DNA of 64,000 bases from Synchiropus splendidus (taxonomy: Eukaryota > Chordata > Actinopteri > Syngnathiformes > Callionymidae). The notes beneath the pieces were generated by a model. The model did not search any database, was not told the DNA's origin, and was given only the letters and a program-made list of their open reading frames with translations. The position numbers and the translations under genes are program-made. Each line of letters begins with the position of its first letter. Position 1 is the first letter of the stretch. This document shows, piece after piece, positions 14,881-26,641 of this stretch. The stretch lies in NCBI RefSeq assembly GCF_027744825.2, contig NC_071348.1, positions 3,106,563 to 3,170,562 on the forward strand, in the 5' to 3' direction.

Positions 14881-15251
14881 CGGTTAAATGATGTGTCCGT
14901 CACATGAATGTGTCGCGCTGCTTCATTATTTACAGCCTCTAATAGAACAGAATAGGAAAACATTGGCCGTGATGATGGATGTTGACCAGACTGGCTCCAC
15001 AAATGATTTAGACTCCCGTCCCAACAACGACCTGCTTTTCAGATGTCTGAGTCAATTGAAGGACGATGAATGGCGAGCGGGTTCAAGCGCAGGCTGAGGG
15101 GGCCGTGACACCCAGGGAGACTGAGGCCCACGCCGCGCGTTAGACACTCCACAAACCTCCACAACACCAACCAAGCTGTCGCACCGCTGCCATTTAGACC
15201 TCTGGTCCTCCTCATTTCAGTGTTGTGAAACAGAACATGAGAGTGGTGGGC

Positions 15252-15400
15252 TGATGAAGCTTCATGAAACAGCGTTTTCAGAGCTCAGTAGGGGGCGCAG
15301 ATGCTGTCATTGAAATGGTTGTTCAAATCCAAAGATTCCCAAACCTACTGCCATCTAGTGGGCGCTGAAAATATGGACACTGTTTCATGAAGCCTCATCA
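15252..15400. mobile_element. MITE-like element with 21-bp terminal inverted repeats, family A copy 1
   Basis: The left end TGATGAAGCTTCATGAAACAG (15252-15272) pairs with the right end at 15380-15400 with one mismatch. The inner bases also show partial mirror similarity: a GGGGGCGC-type motif near one end and an AGTGGGCGC motif near the other. The length is about 149 bp with no coding capacity. Related copies occur at about 27590-27735 and 32440-32590. The structure fits a non-autonomous DNA transposon; the superfamily is not identified. Confidence 0.7.
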
Positions 15401-15671
15401 ACCCATCACTGGTTCGTAATAAAAGTGGAAGAGTTTTTTGGACGTTGCATGAGTTTAAGTACATCAATGACTTCAGTCCTGATAGTTTTGCCGTATGTTC
15501 TCCATTCAACATCAACATCACATGCAGGGAAGTGTCCTTGACTGTGGTGGGTACATTTTTATAAATGAAGTTTGAAGTTAAGTTGAGGTGGCAAGTTCTC
15601 CATGAGATTTCAGGGTCACCCTCCAACAGTAGGGTGCAGACGACAGCCCGTCTAACTTTTGTAGGTTCTTG

Positions 15672-15700
15672 GACTGTGGGAGGAAACCAGAGTGCCGCAC
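15672..15700 (+). repeat. family F fragment
   Basis: GACTGTGGGAGGAAACCAGA followed by GTGCCGCACC. Same core as 61945-62085. Confidence 0.5.
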
Positions 15701-16696
15701 CTTCCTGTCTGCGAGGCTGCCGCACCTCCTTCTCCCATCATGCCGAGCAGCGATAACCATCTTGTCGTGTCCCAGCAGACTGCCCTCCTCCACTTGTATC
15801 TCAGATCAGAGTTTCCACTGACAAAAAAAACAACTTTCCTTCAGAGGGTTTGGTTTTGATAAGGTCACTTGGTGTTTTTATCTCCTCTGGTCCTGAGAAT
15901 GTTTCTTTTTTTTTCATCTGAAGCTGAAATCACTTCAGGTTTAAACCGCTCCCGCTGCTGTGTTGATGGAACGTTCCAGAGTCCCTGCAGAAGACCTTGA
16001 AAGCGGTGTGGCTGAAAGATGACTTTCACACTGTGGTCATCCAGTCAATATCTGTCTATCTCTTGCCTCACCTGGGTTCATCCATCAGCCAAGTTGGAAT
16101 ACATCAATGATCCAAAGGGTGAGCCGCACGCCGAGGAGAAACTGATGCTGTTGAGTGTCAGGTCTGTGAGCTTCTTTATTTCAGATGGTCAGAAGTTTCT
16201 TGTGTTGGATCTGATGTTTTCCTCCTCTTCAGCCTGTTGTGGCCATCGCACCCTCATGTCTTGCTCCATCATGAACCTTAGTCCTCCAACTAGCCTCATC
16301 TCTCATCTTTTCCATTCTCCCACTGACCTCAGTATCTTCAGACTCCAGAGTCTCGAAGCAAACATGACAGCACTGACCTCTACTTCAGCCACGACTCACG
16401 TTGTCTCCACCCTCTTCCTCACTCCTCCCTCTCTGTTCATCACTCTAACTCCACATACTTCTTATCTTCTCTCTTCTTTCCCAGTGGAAAACTCAAGTCT
16501 TTAGTTAACCTTTGACCTCTCATCTCCATCTAGTCGTAATTCTTTCACCATATGTAATCTTCAGTTCCTTTTTACCATCAGGAATCCTCTCGCGTTTTAG
16601 AGACCACACGCTGGATTCTCAGGCTAGAACAATTCTCAACCCATAGACCTTCTATCATCCCAAACAGGTCACATTTTTCCCCAGCCCTTGTCTAGC

Positions 16697-16728
16697 ACTA
16701 GTCCACTAGTCCACTAGTCCACTAGTCC
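16697..16728. repeat. 8-bp tandem repeat ACTAGTCC x4
   Basis: Four perfect head-to-tail copies of ACTAGTCC. Each unit contains the palindrome ACTAGT. Simple tandem repeat, probably polymorphic. Confidence 0.95.
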
Positions 16729-16822
16729 AAGTTCAATTCTTCTTCCTTTTTCATTTTTTATTTTTAATGTAGGACTAAGTCTTTTATTTTTGTAATGGTC
16801 CTCTGTGCTCTTGATGGCACCA

Positions 16823-16998
16823 CAGTAGTGTCCCATAATGCACTGCAACTGTTGCAGCTCTTGGTTACAATCACATTTGAATTCCTGATTTAACATAAAA
16901 GTTAGTGCAGCTATTTCTGGTGCCCCCTGTGGTCAGGACTGATAATGCAAGCCACAGATCCAAGCCTTGTTTTTGCCTGTGACTGAGGTGGATGGTTA
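16823..16998 (+). repeat. dispersed repeat family C, copy 1
   Basis: It contains GTGTCCCATAATGCACTGCA, then TTGGTTAC, GCCCCCTGTGGTCAGGACTG and GACTGAGGTGGAT, all shared in order with 19222-19395. The GCCCCCTGTGGTC part resembles a CTCF core on the minus strand. Only about 2.4 kb separates the two copies, in direct orientation. Confidence 0.75.
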
Positions 16999-17076
16999 GA
17001 ACCCTGAGCAGGACTCAGACAGTTCTTGGACGAGACGTTCGACCGGTGACGCAGCGGGGCTCCTTCTCCAGCGCCG

Positions 17077-17868
17077 GTGTTACGCTGCTGTCACTGCAGT
17101 AAGAGCAAGAGCGTTTTGGGGGGTCAAACGTTAGTCTGCACTGCCTGTCAAACAGCGGCGGGGACTGCAGCCCTGGCAGGTGTGATGACAAAACAGGTTT
17201 TGTTCCCTGAAAATAGCAGCAGCAGCAGCAGAGCGCCTCGTCTGTGTTTGAAAAGGCGAACGAGTCAAAATTGGTCATTCGATTTCACTGCTTTTTGGTC
17301 GCTGCTTTGCACAAATCCACCTGGGAAGATGAAGCCTCGGCACCAGGTGACCTGGGCTTGTAATCTTTTCAAGCTGACAGGGAAACATGCTGCAATAGTC
17401 CAGATTAATCTGTGTCCACTCCATGTTCAGGGATTAAAGCGCGCTGATGCTTTTGCAGAAGATGAGACTCAGCATCAAAGCAGGACTATCAAAGTTCCTG
17501 TGGACTGGCGCCCCCTCTGGTGGGATGTCACAGATCACGGTGAGCCAAAGTCGGGGCAGCAGTTGCTAGAAAAGTCCGGGATGAAACTCACATCTGGGAC
17601 TGTCGAGACTGCGACCTGTGATGCCCACAAGACGGAGGAAAATCTGGGGGCAGCAGATTTTAGAATCACGTGTGACCTGTGGGGGGCAGTAAAGCACATT
17701 TGCGAGGTCCAATCTGCAAAAAAGTCACAAGAAGACAACAAGCCTGGTGAGTGCAACCAGCGCCGACGCTGCAAAACATCAGTTATTGTCGGACTCGTCC
17801 TTAATAATGATGTGAGGACATCTGGTCCTCATTGTGCCAGCAGCGTATCTGCTCCCCTCCACAAGTGA
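17077..17868 (+). other. unexplained long open frame, probably not a gene
   Basis: A stop-free stretch of 263 codons lies in otherwise gene-free DNA. Its first codon is GTG; the first in-frame ATG is codon 37, leaving 227 codons. I recognise no domain. There is a short CAG-type run (Ser5 near residue 47) and a GCGCCCCCTCTGGTGG motif like that of nearby repeats. At this base composition an open frame this long is rare by chance, but no splice context, homology or codon bias supports it. Confidence 0.15.
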
Positions 17869-18889
17869 CCTCCGTCGATCACCATGGCATCATCTGTTTT
17901 CCTCCACATATCTGGATCTAAGTGTTGAATAGGAGCATGTAGAGGCACTCGTGGATACCTGTGCTTTCCTGTGCTTTCCTGTGCTCCTCCACTCGCCAAG
18001 CTTTCACTGATCATTTTTGGACGATTAAAGAGCGAGAGAAAAAGTGTTTGCTGCGATAAGGCAGCCGAGGTAAAAGTCTGATCCCTGCATCCAGCGTGCC
18101 ATCGTATCTTGTTTACTTCCTGCTTGCACTCACAAAGGATTCAAAGGCTCCGGTATATCAGATAATTTGCCCTTTTCTCTTCTTCTGCCATCTGGCCTCA
18201 TCATTCTGGGCTGTCTTATCTCCCCGACCAGCAACCTCTAACTTCCTGCTCTGCCTCCACATCTGTCAACAAACACGCAGGCATCAGGGAGGGAAGTGGC
18301 AGGTGGCACCTGCAAACAGACTCTCCAGTATAAAACCCTGAACTAAACCAATGGGGTGACGTCTGAAGCCGAGAGCAGAGTTACACGACGCCATGGCTGG
18401 AGACATCGGATGGTGAAACCGGGTCACGTCTCCGGGGATGTTTCACAAAAGCCACGACTCAGACGGATCTGCGCGCGAGTCGGGGTTGGAATTCTGATGT
18501 GGAAGTTGGAGGGGACGCAAACACAGGCGTGAGCCCCTGAAATAGCTTTCGCCTCCCCAGTATTTTTGGAGCAGGGAGTGATGGAGAAGTCAAAAATAAA
18601 AGCATCTGACGCAGCCACGGCGGGTGAATGAGTGCTAGTTTTCTGAAATGTTTTTCAGTTGTTGATGTCTGACTGGCAAGGTAACGGAAACACCTGAACG
18701 AAGGCGTGACGCCTGTGTGAGTCAAGGTTCCTGACGTTGCCCTGTGGAAATGACTCAATAACATAATAACATAAGTGCCCTGAAAATGAGCCAAATATTC
18801 CCAAATGCTAGAAAAGAACTCTGATTTCTTAAATGGAGACGCGAGCGAGAAAAGTATTCAAGTCTATTAGAAGAATATTCATCTGAAGT

Positions 18890-19060
18890 GGCAATAGATT
18901 GAAATTTTAATCTAAATTAATCACACCCAGTTTACTCGTGATAATGGCAAATTAACCCCACATTTTCTATCTGTTCTTAATTTGACATTAATCATGAGTT
19001 AACTCATCTTTAGTGCTATTGATTGAGATTAAAATGTTAGTCTATTCACGGTTGTCCTAC
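18890..19060. repeat. AT-rich remnant, possibly of an ATTAATC-type DNA transposon
   Basis: Repeated AATTAATCACA, ATTAATCATGAGTTAACTC and TTGAGATTAAAATGTTAG resemble the widespread fish element with ATTAATCnnGATTAAT repeats at its ends. Heavily decayed, so low confidence; it could also be ordinary AT-rich DNA. Confidence 0.3.
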
Positions 19061-19221
19061 ATGTAATGGGTTTGTCAAGATTCATCTGTCTGTCAGAAAC
19101 CAGTTCAGTTCTACTTTTTCTTTTTTTTAAATGTAACAGTATCTCTTTGTTTTTGTGAAAAACGATATTGGTCCCCCGTGGTCCACTCTACAACCCTGGA
19201 GTAGAAGTACGGTCTTGAGGA

Positions 19222-19395
19222 CAGTGGTGTCCCATAATGCACTGCAACCCTTGAAGCACTTGGTTACAGTCGCATTTGCATTCTTGGTTTAACATTTCAA
19301 ACATTTGATAAAAGTTGGTCCACCAATTTTGGCGCCCCCTGTGGTCAGGACTGATAATCCAAATCTTGTTTTTGCATCTGACTGAGGTGGATTGT
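19222..19395 (+). repeat. dispersed repeat family C, copy 2
   Basis: A direct copy of 16823-16998 with the same landmarks in order, slightly longer in the middle. Here the GC-rich core is GGCGCCCCCTGTGGTCAGG. Short fragments also occur inverted near 26502-26535 and 41829-41855 and weakly at 36085-36150. Confidence 0.75.
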
Positions 19396-20632
19396 TGTAG
19401 TTGTGGTTGCAGTTGTCGGGCAACTCTTTTCTTGCAGCTCCTCTCTTGTGCCGTTAAAGCAACAAAACAAAGCAAGAAGTTGACGCGATGGAAAGCCAGA
19501 AGCGTTCCAGTAAGCCCCGCCCCAGCTACTAAAAAGGAATTCAAGAGCTCCGGAAACACTCGAAGGCCTAGCGAGTCATTTATTGCGCTTTGAAGAGAAA
19601 TCGTAGCAGCGCACGCTCGGCTGACGCTCCATGGTTCCGCCTCCCCGTCGACTGCGACGGTTCCTGGCGTCCACCATGGAGCAGTGCGGCGTGACGCTCA
19701 GCAAACGAATCCCTGTTGTCTGCTAATGAATCCATTAGAATGCAGGAGACGCGGCGACGGAGGGCGAGCCGTGCGCTGGGAACAATCATCACTTCCTCAT
19801 CACATTCCACACTGTACCAGAGCGAGCGGGAGCCACATCCGCAGCCCTCCATATAACTAAGGGATAATGGTGGAACGCTAATGTCTTACAAGCCAATAAT
19901 GGACGGCCGCAGTCGATGGGAATCGATCTGCGCGTCTTCACATTCATGACTGACACTAAACCTGACGTTGGTTTGTCTCTCAGTGGCAGAGCAGCCGCGA
20001 GAAAGAGCGCAGACTGGGACCTGTGGGCTGTGGTCCGCTGGGTCAGCCCCGGGACCTCCTCCCACACGCCTCGCTGGAGAGGCCTCTGAGCTGCTCTGCT
20101 GGAGACCTGATCTCCACGCTGGCGACGCTGCGGCTCCTCTCACTGCTGCTGATGTGACCCGTGGCTCCAAACTATCCCAAACACAACCTCCAGACTGCAC
20201 GACCGACCTTGGCCCACTCTGCTGTTTGCTCCAGCCTTGTCGTTCGACCCCCACATAAAAACACGGCCTTGTTTTCGCAGACTCCAAATCCTCTCGAAAT
20301 CGATGCTCACCAAAGTCGACCTCCACAACGCACTTTTTCCTCCTGCACCGCTGGCATCACCCAAAAAGTGCACAAAACTGAACGATTCCCTTCGAAAACA
20401 TTTAATTTTTTTTTTTTTCATGTCATTTTTATTTAATTTTTTTGTTTTGATTTAAAGCAGTTTGGAAATGCTTGTTGTCGAAAAGTTGTCGAAGTAGAAA
20501 TTTAATAGCATTTTATAAGTTGCTTTAATATGACTTCATATATTATTATGATTAATAATAATCATAATAATACTTTATTTTACACCCTTATTTATTTATT
20601 TTAAGCATGTCATAGAACATCATGAGCTAGAA

Positions 20633-20690
20633 GGACAGCAGGTGGCAGCAGTGTTCCAGGACTCGCTTGCATTACACACAGTGGATATGA
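20633..20690. repeat. dispersed repeat family D, copy 1
   Basis: GGACAGCAGGTGGCAGCAGT, then GTTCCAGGACTCGCT. It matches 40798-40850 (GGACAGCAGGGGGCAGTCGT, then GTTCCAGAGCTCGCT) in the same orientation. Short and non-coding. Confidence 0.6.
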
Positions 20691-22918
20691 AGAAGAGAGT
20701 GCTGCCCCTCTTGCTACGAGGGATGCGTCCTTCAAAACTTCCTTCCTTCCAGATGGTAGTTCAACCACCACCACAAGCTGATCAGTACGGTGGTTGTGGA
20801 GCTGTTTTGCTGACAGACAAGCAAGTATTGAAAGCCAGGAGGAAAACATCAGATAAAGGTGGTGTCTCCTGGTGGAGCTGGAAGCTCCTGTGCTGTGAGC
20901 TCATGTCTGGCTGAAGCAGAAGGGGGCGGGGCCCAGTCAGGCCAGTGGAGTCAAGCTAAACCAGAGCTGAACTCTGTGGCGGTGAAACGGACGGCGACGT
21001 ATCGCTGAGCCGCTTTAATCGCTGCTTTCAAAATGAATGTTCTGGAGTGTGGAGAAAGGCCCAGCTCATTAAAGATGCATCTGCCGACCTTTAGTGAGTG
21101 GCGGGCGCCGGGGGCCCGCCTGACTCATCACTCCATCACTCCTACTTTAGGTCCCGTCCATGATGAATGGAGCAGCGTGGAACCAGAGGAGCCGTGTCGC
21201 GCCGGTGACCCCGCCGCAGCACAAGGAAGGAGCAGGGGGCGCTCGCACGCTCAACGCCACCGCCAAGTCGCCGCACAGCGCCGCTGCCGCTCACACTTTC
21301 AATCACGCCACGGCGAAAGAATCCCAGCGTCAGCAATTTTCCAGCTATTAGACAGTCCTGCGCTCTTCAATAATAGATGAGGCTTAATGGCTCCTCCGCC
21401 GCTGCCGGCTCTGTTTGACATGGAGCGAGTTAATGAATGTTACAGTGTCGGCGACATGAGTCACATGGTTAATAACGTCTTGTGACGGTGAATATTTCTG
21501 CACCCTGTTCTCATCAGGTTTAATCTGCACCGGAGTGGCGGTGCGGAGAGACGCCGTCCTGGGTGACTTTTAAATACCTGCTGCAGCGCGGCGCGGCGTG
21601 GCGCTGGCGCTCAAGCTAATCACCTCCCCAGGTGCCCACGGGCGCCTGCACTCCCCCGTCCAGCCCCAGGACCAGGCCCGCCACGACTGCAGAGGGGCTT
21701 CGCTCCCAGTGGATCAGTCAGTCGATACCAGTGGAGCTGGAGCTGTCGGCTAATAATGCTGGCCAACCCGCGGCGCTTTCCCCAGTTTCATGTGGCTCTT
21801 CACCAAATGAGCCGCCAAACTGGCTGCGGTTTTGGTCAAGTTGAGATGATGCTCTTGAGATGATGGTTTATACAGGAAGTTTAGCTTTGAAACATCAACA
21901 ATAAACCTCGAGCCTAAGGGGGGCTTGGAGCGCATGAGTCACGGTCGCGCTCCTCAGACTTGGAGCTTCACCCGATCCATGATCAACAGGACATGACTTA
22001 GTTCCACGTTTCACTTTGTCATTCCCCAAACTAAAGGTCTGTGTTTCACCTGTGATTCATTGTTGATGGTGGTGAAGTCCGTTGAATTCAGTGGAGTGAA
22101 GATGAGACGCTCCAGTCTGCAGCGCCGCTCACACACAGACAGACCGGGGCCACATTATCGGTGGAAAAAAAAATATATCAGTAAACTATATGGAGGATCA
22201 CAGTAAAATGTATGAATTTTAAAAATACATGCACAAGAGACAGCAACCTTGTGACACACAGGGCTGTGCTTTAACCGCTATACTGCCACCAAGTCCCATG
22301 ACCAGCTGTTCAGGTGAGCCTTACAGCCTGTCATGTTTGTAGGATGTGACTCTGAGAGTCTTTCCAGCTGCTCCCTCTTTGGGTAAACTGGTCCTCACCT
22401 GGGCACGCCAGGGGGGCCCGCAGGAAGGTCTTCCAAACCTAAAAATGAAACTCAGACGTCATGAAAATACTAAAACACCTTCAAATGAGCCTCCTATATT
22501 TGCAGTTCATATCAAATGACGGTTTGTTAGCTAAAGCAACCTATACACGATATATTGATCTGACTGATCGATCGATTGCCTTTATTCATCCCACAAAAGA
22601 GGTCAACGCTGTGGAAACTAAGACACCAGACTAAAACGATTTAAAAGTAAAATAAAATAAACCAAAACAGATTAATGTGCAGAAATGTTTTACACTAATC
22701 AAAAAGTAAATAGCTTATTAAAAAACACCCAAAGTGTTGCAGTGTTTGGGAAGCAGTGTGGTCTGTTAGTAGCTCAAGGTTGTGGGACTTTGACTGTGGA
22801 GTGGAAGAGTTTGCACCTCACCTTCTCTAGTGGACCTGTGAACCCCGATCGAGGCTCGGACTTTGCCTCGCCCCCCCCCCCAGTTACAGTCATGGATAAC
22901 CCTCTCAGCGTCCTCGGA

Positions 22919-22945
22919 CAGTGGGAGGAAACCAGAGTGTCGGGC
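22919..22945 (+). repeat. family F fragment
   Basis: CAGTGGGAGGAAACCAGAGT, identical in core to the copies at 15672-15700 and 61945-62085. A run of C (22871-22881) lies just upstream. Confidence 0.5.
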
Positions 22946-24649
22946 CACAAATCCCCTCCAAGAACGTGCCTCCCAGCTGCTCCTGGCGTGGGTCTTCAAC
23001 AACCTCACATCAGGTTCTCCTCGGCACATCTGGCCACTCAGTGTCTCCCCGATTCCTCACCCAGTTCCCAATCCTCTCGGGCTGTTGACACAATTTCTGT
23101 GGCTGACTGATTCAGCGCTGGCGTTCCTCGGCCTGTGTGCGCAGGCGATAAGGCGGCTGTTAAACATGGCTGGCCTGAGTGGGCAGGTATGAGCTGAGCA
23201 GCAACACCACTGATGGATCCAGCCTTCTGTCGTCCAGCCGGGAACAACAGGTCCGCAGAGAAGTCCAGCGGGGTCAAACAGCGTTTAAAATCTCGTGAGG
23301 GAAAGTGAGGTGGAGGGTTCTAGTACTACAGGAAGAGAATCCCTTCCAGATTCCAGTGAAAACCTGCTGTCACGGACGACTATTGAGCAGAATCGTCCTT
23401 CACATTCATGCGTGTTGCTCGGCTTGTCTGAGGTCAGGTGGTGGCTCCTGGCTCTGCCCCGGGACCACCTCAGCTGGCAGCCTTCCTCCCTTAACAATTC
23501 AGGTTTTCCAACAGTTTAATTCCGTCACTCATTTTCCATCGCACTTTTCTGGCTCCTCATTGATTAAGTCTTGAAGAGGCCGCTGCTCAGTCAAGGGATC
23601 TCCACTCATATTTTGAATGGCTGCCAACCAAGCTGTCAGTCAGTGAGAGCCAAGCCGCTTTCTTCAGCATCTCCTGTGGTCAGTGAGAGACCGAACACGT
23701 CGGGAACGTCCTAACTTTATCTGCAGTCTCCAGGAAGAGCCTTATTTTTCACCGCTCATCCGGGCACCAGGGAGGACGGTGCTCACGTCTGGTTCAGCCA
23801 GTAAACCCACCTCCCTGGTGACTCCCTCGCAGTGAATTTAAAATAATACGACTCACACGTTTCAGCTTGAGACTCCTCCAGCCCTCAGGGAGAAAGTCCA
23901 GCTCTGTCACCTTGATCCCACCTGAGTCAGTCAGAGGCTGAGAAACTGCTGCTCAGGTGACCCTTCGTCCCGCCACCACTCTGCCTCCATGTTTCCAGGT
24001 AACACGTTTCATTTTTGAAAAAAAATGTGTTCAACAGCCTCGTGAAAAATGTCACAGATGTCGGAGGAGGGGTTAGCAGAATCGCTGCTTCCCAGATCAG
24101 CAGCAGCCCCTGCTCATGAACTCCCTCCAGCTCCGTCCTTAACCATCTGCCGCTCCAAATACTCAGTGTTTTCTGCGGCTTCTCATTGGGTCACCATGCG
24201 GGAACAAGCCCTGTTTCTGCAAGAGTGGCTCCCCAAATGGAAGGAAAGTTGCCCTGACTGTGCTGCAGCATTTGGAGCCTCACGTGTCAGCAGACTGTTA
24301 ATGGAGCCATTCAGCGTTGATCTGTGCGGACGGTCTTTCGCACCGGACGCGAGATCGAACGAACCGCCTGCTCCTGACACCAGTGAGGACGCAGCACAGC
24401 CAGCTATTGGACCATCTTCTTTGCTTATCATCAGGAAGTATGACAGCGAGAAGGAACCGAGGCGACGCAGACGATGGCTGTGGGAAAATGGTCCAAAGTC
24501 AAGTCGAAATATTACAAACACAAAGGAGTAAAACAAACAAAGCTGAATCAGAAAGGCTTTGTTGCCATTGTCAGTCAAGGGTAGGTGGAAATTTTCTCTT
24601 CGACATCAAGATAAATATATAGCAATGTATGAGAGGAGGTTGAAATAAA

Positions 24650-24745
24650 CACGTTGCTGTTCACCAATATATCCACCAGGGGGAGCAGCCCAGAGTCAAA
24701 AGCTCATGACAACAACAAACTCCAAAACCAACATGGCGACTGTGT
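24650..24745 (+). repeat. dispersed repeat family B, copy 2
   Basis: An inverted-orientation counterpart of the copy at 6511-6620, about 85% alike by eye over roughly 95 bp. An apparent 109-codon frame starts inside it (24706), but the start lies in repeat sequence, so it is not annotated as a gene. Confidence 0.75.
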
Positions 24746-25889
24746 TAGAAGTATCGAGGAAAACAGAGGCAGCGTTGCAGGAGGCGGTGGGCGCTGAGGC
24801 TGTTCAATATTTCGCCACTGGAGGACGGAGAGTTTCCGCCATTGTGATGTCTTCTTCCAGTGTCATTAAGAGCTATGTGTCGGGTCGTAACAGCAACACT
24901 GCCCATCCATGGTTTCCAGTGGTATTGCTCCGTCTAGTCTGTATCTGTAAGCTTTGTGGAAACCTGCAGAAATACGGAGGAAATGAAGGCAGAGCACGGA
25001 CAGAAGGATCAGTCTGGATCTGGATCCCTGTGTAGCGTTGCTTGTAAATGGGCCTTAAGAGGACGGAAGAATGACGGAGGGAAGCTTTAAATTCTAACGT
25101 CACAAGATGACTCCACTCGCACATGAAAGTGAAGACACAAGCCAGAAGTGTATTTATTTGTGATATGTATTCTGTTCCCTGCAGCTATGGAGGCTTTTAA
25201 AAACCAGGAGCAGCCAGAGGGGCCAGGAGGACATTATTTTACAGCCCTTTGCCAATGCACTGGGAGATATCAGTTGTTTACACTCCCCGGGGTGCTTTAA
25301 TAAATACGTTTTATACTGCGAAATAATGCAAGTTGCTCTAAAGACGGCGGAACTGCGAAGAGAAGTTGGGAAGTGAGATGCTGGTGTGAATAAACAGAGC
25401 ACCACCATATGTCAAAACAAGCGCGGTGTTTGCTTTGGCAGCCATCACCGTTACGAGGGGATGCACTGTGAAAACGATGAATAATAAAAGGATTAATCAT
25501 TTCTCACCCGCGCCACCCGGAGAGGATTCCCATATGCGGGACTCAGCGGAGGAATTATCTCTCGCAGATGTTTCAGCATCTGCTTGATCCTTTTGGCATT
25601 TGCCAAGTCAGGAGACGTCGGCGGGGGAGAGAGTCAACACCTACTTTTTGTGGGCGCAGAGGTCCAGCACTTACTTAGCACGTGAAGAAGCAACATTTAG
25701 TTTGTTTCAGATCGAGCGGCTGAACGCAAAACCTGCTTATTTCGATCGGATGAAATGAAATTCGGTGACCCGATACTTTAAATTCTGTGTGGGGTTGACC
25801 ATTTTACCCTGAAATTCAACCCACTAAGGAAGCTAGTTGCCACTTTTCATCCTTCAGTTCTACTCCTTATGCGAGTATTAGGGAGGTAG

Positions 25890-26180
25890 CGTCCAGCGTG
25901 ACGATGAAGGGAGGCGAAGAGGAGAGTGTGGGTGAGGCGGCGATGACTATAAAGTCCAGGAGCAAGAAGGTGAGTCAGTTAGAAGAGTCAGAGATGATGA
26001 TCCTGTGGAGAAGTTTGTGGAGGACAGACGGTTTGTGGAGAGGAGGACCAAGGAGGTTGGAGGTGAGGAAGAGGAAGACAACCACGAGGAGGACACGAAG
26101 GCGTGATGAGGGATGGTGATCCAGAGAGGGCGGCCTGCTGTGGCGACCCCTGATGGGAGGCACAGAAAGAGCTTTCTCTA
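25890..26180 (+). mobile_element. degenerate non-LTR retrotransposon 3' tail
   Basis: Purine-rich sequence ends in CTGCTGTGGCGACCCCTGAT followed by GGGAGGCACAGAAAGAGC. This closely resembles the widespread fish LINE 3' end, remembered as ...CGCTGTGGCGACCCCT...GGGAGCAGCCGAAAGAAG. The upstream DNA (GAAGAGGAGAGTG, GAGGAGGACACGAAGG) fits the low-complexity 3' region of such an element. The clade is not determined, and no intact reverse transcriptase is present. Confidence 0.55.
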
Positions 26181-26501
26181 CCTCCTCATTTGTCACTCCC
26201 CGACTCCCGACCTCATATTCCCAAAATAGCTCTCCTTAAGCGCGGAGACATGAGCTACTCCTGCTCTGAATGAAAGACCTGCGACATGAAGGAGAGCAGC
26301 TTCTAAAACAGACAGCGTGGGGGAAGACACACACCTGTCTTCAGCACTTCTGTTTCTGCTCCTCTGTGTGTAAATAAAAACAACTGTATGAAACGCTTGC
26401 TGAGTGTTGAATGAAGGAGATCCGGCTTGAACATAGGCCCACGGGACCCAGGCCCGGCACACTCCTTCAGAGATGACTGCTAACCATGGTGGACCTGTGA
26501 T

Positions 26502-26535
26502 AGAGCTGCAACTGTTGCAGTGCGTTATGGGCCTT
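26502..26535 (-). repeat. family C fragment, inverted
   Basis: The reverse complement reads GCACTGCAACAGTTGCAGCT, nearly identical to GCACTGCAACTGTTGCAGCT of family C copy 1, with the same CCCATAA/CCCATAAC flank. Confidence 0.6.
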
Positions 26536-26600
26536 GAGGCAAGAGTGGTGGGAATGTTGTGTCCACATTCTGAGTCACAAGGGTGTAACTTTTTTCTGTG

Positions 26601-26641
26601 GCTCCGATGTGGCCCGCGGGCCTCGAGTTTGACCGGCCTGC
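26601..26641. repeat. hAT-like terminal fragment
   Basis: GATGTGGCCCGCGGGCCTCG followed by AGTTTGACCGGCCTGC. Classic layout of the family described at 12893-12919. Confidence 0.5.

Larger units (their letters stand above)
6621..15251. other. non-coding DNA, no gene seen
   Basis: Only repeat fragments, one (CT)n microsatellite and motif clusters are visible. The stretch about 9000-9400 has GATCAAAC and CCCTTTGAAGG (TCF-like) and no repeats. Open frames of 130-150 codons at 6857-7325 occur on both strands at once and resemble no known protein. Confidence 0.5.
15401..25889. other. non-coding DNA with repeat families C, D, B and F
   Basis: Apart from the repeats listed and the unexplained open frame at 17077-17868, nothing is recognisable. 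The pyrimidine-rich part at 16230-16500 may be an old transposon tail. The segment 20400-20620 is AT-rich with TTTATT/AATAAT runs. The stretch 25150-25600 is repeat-poor and rich in AT-type motifs. Confidence 0.5.

Noticed and set aside
16019..16504. 161-codon Ser/Thr/Leu-rich frame
   Set aside because: It arises from pyrimidine-rich low-complexity DNA; no domain, and probably an old transposon tail.
24049..24578. 160-codon plus frame and 131-codon minus frame
   Set aside because: No homology is recognised and both strands are open, next to repeat family B.
25898..26119. Lys/Arg/Glu-rich small frame
   Set aside because: Low-complexity purine-rich DNA that forms the 3' part of a degenerate LINE.
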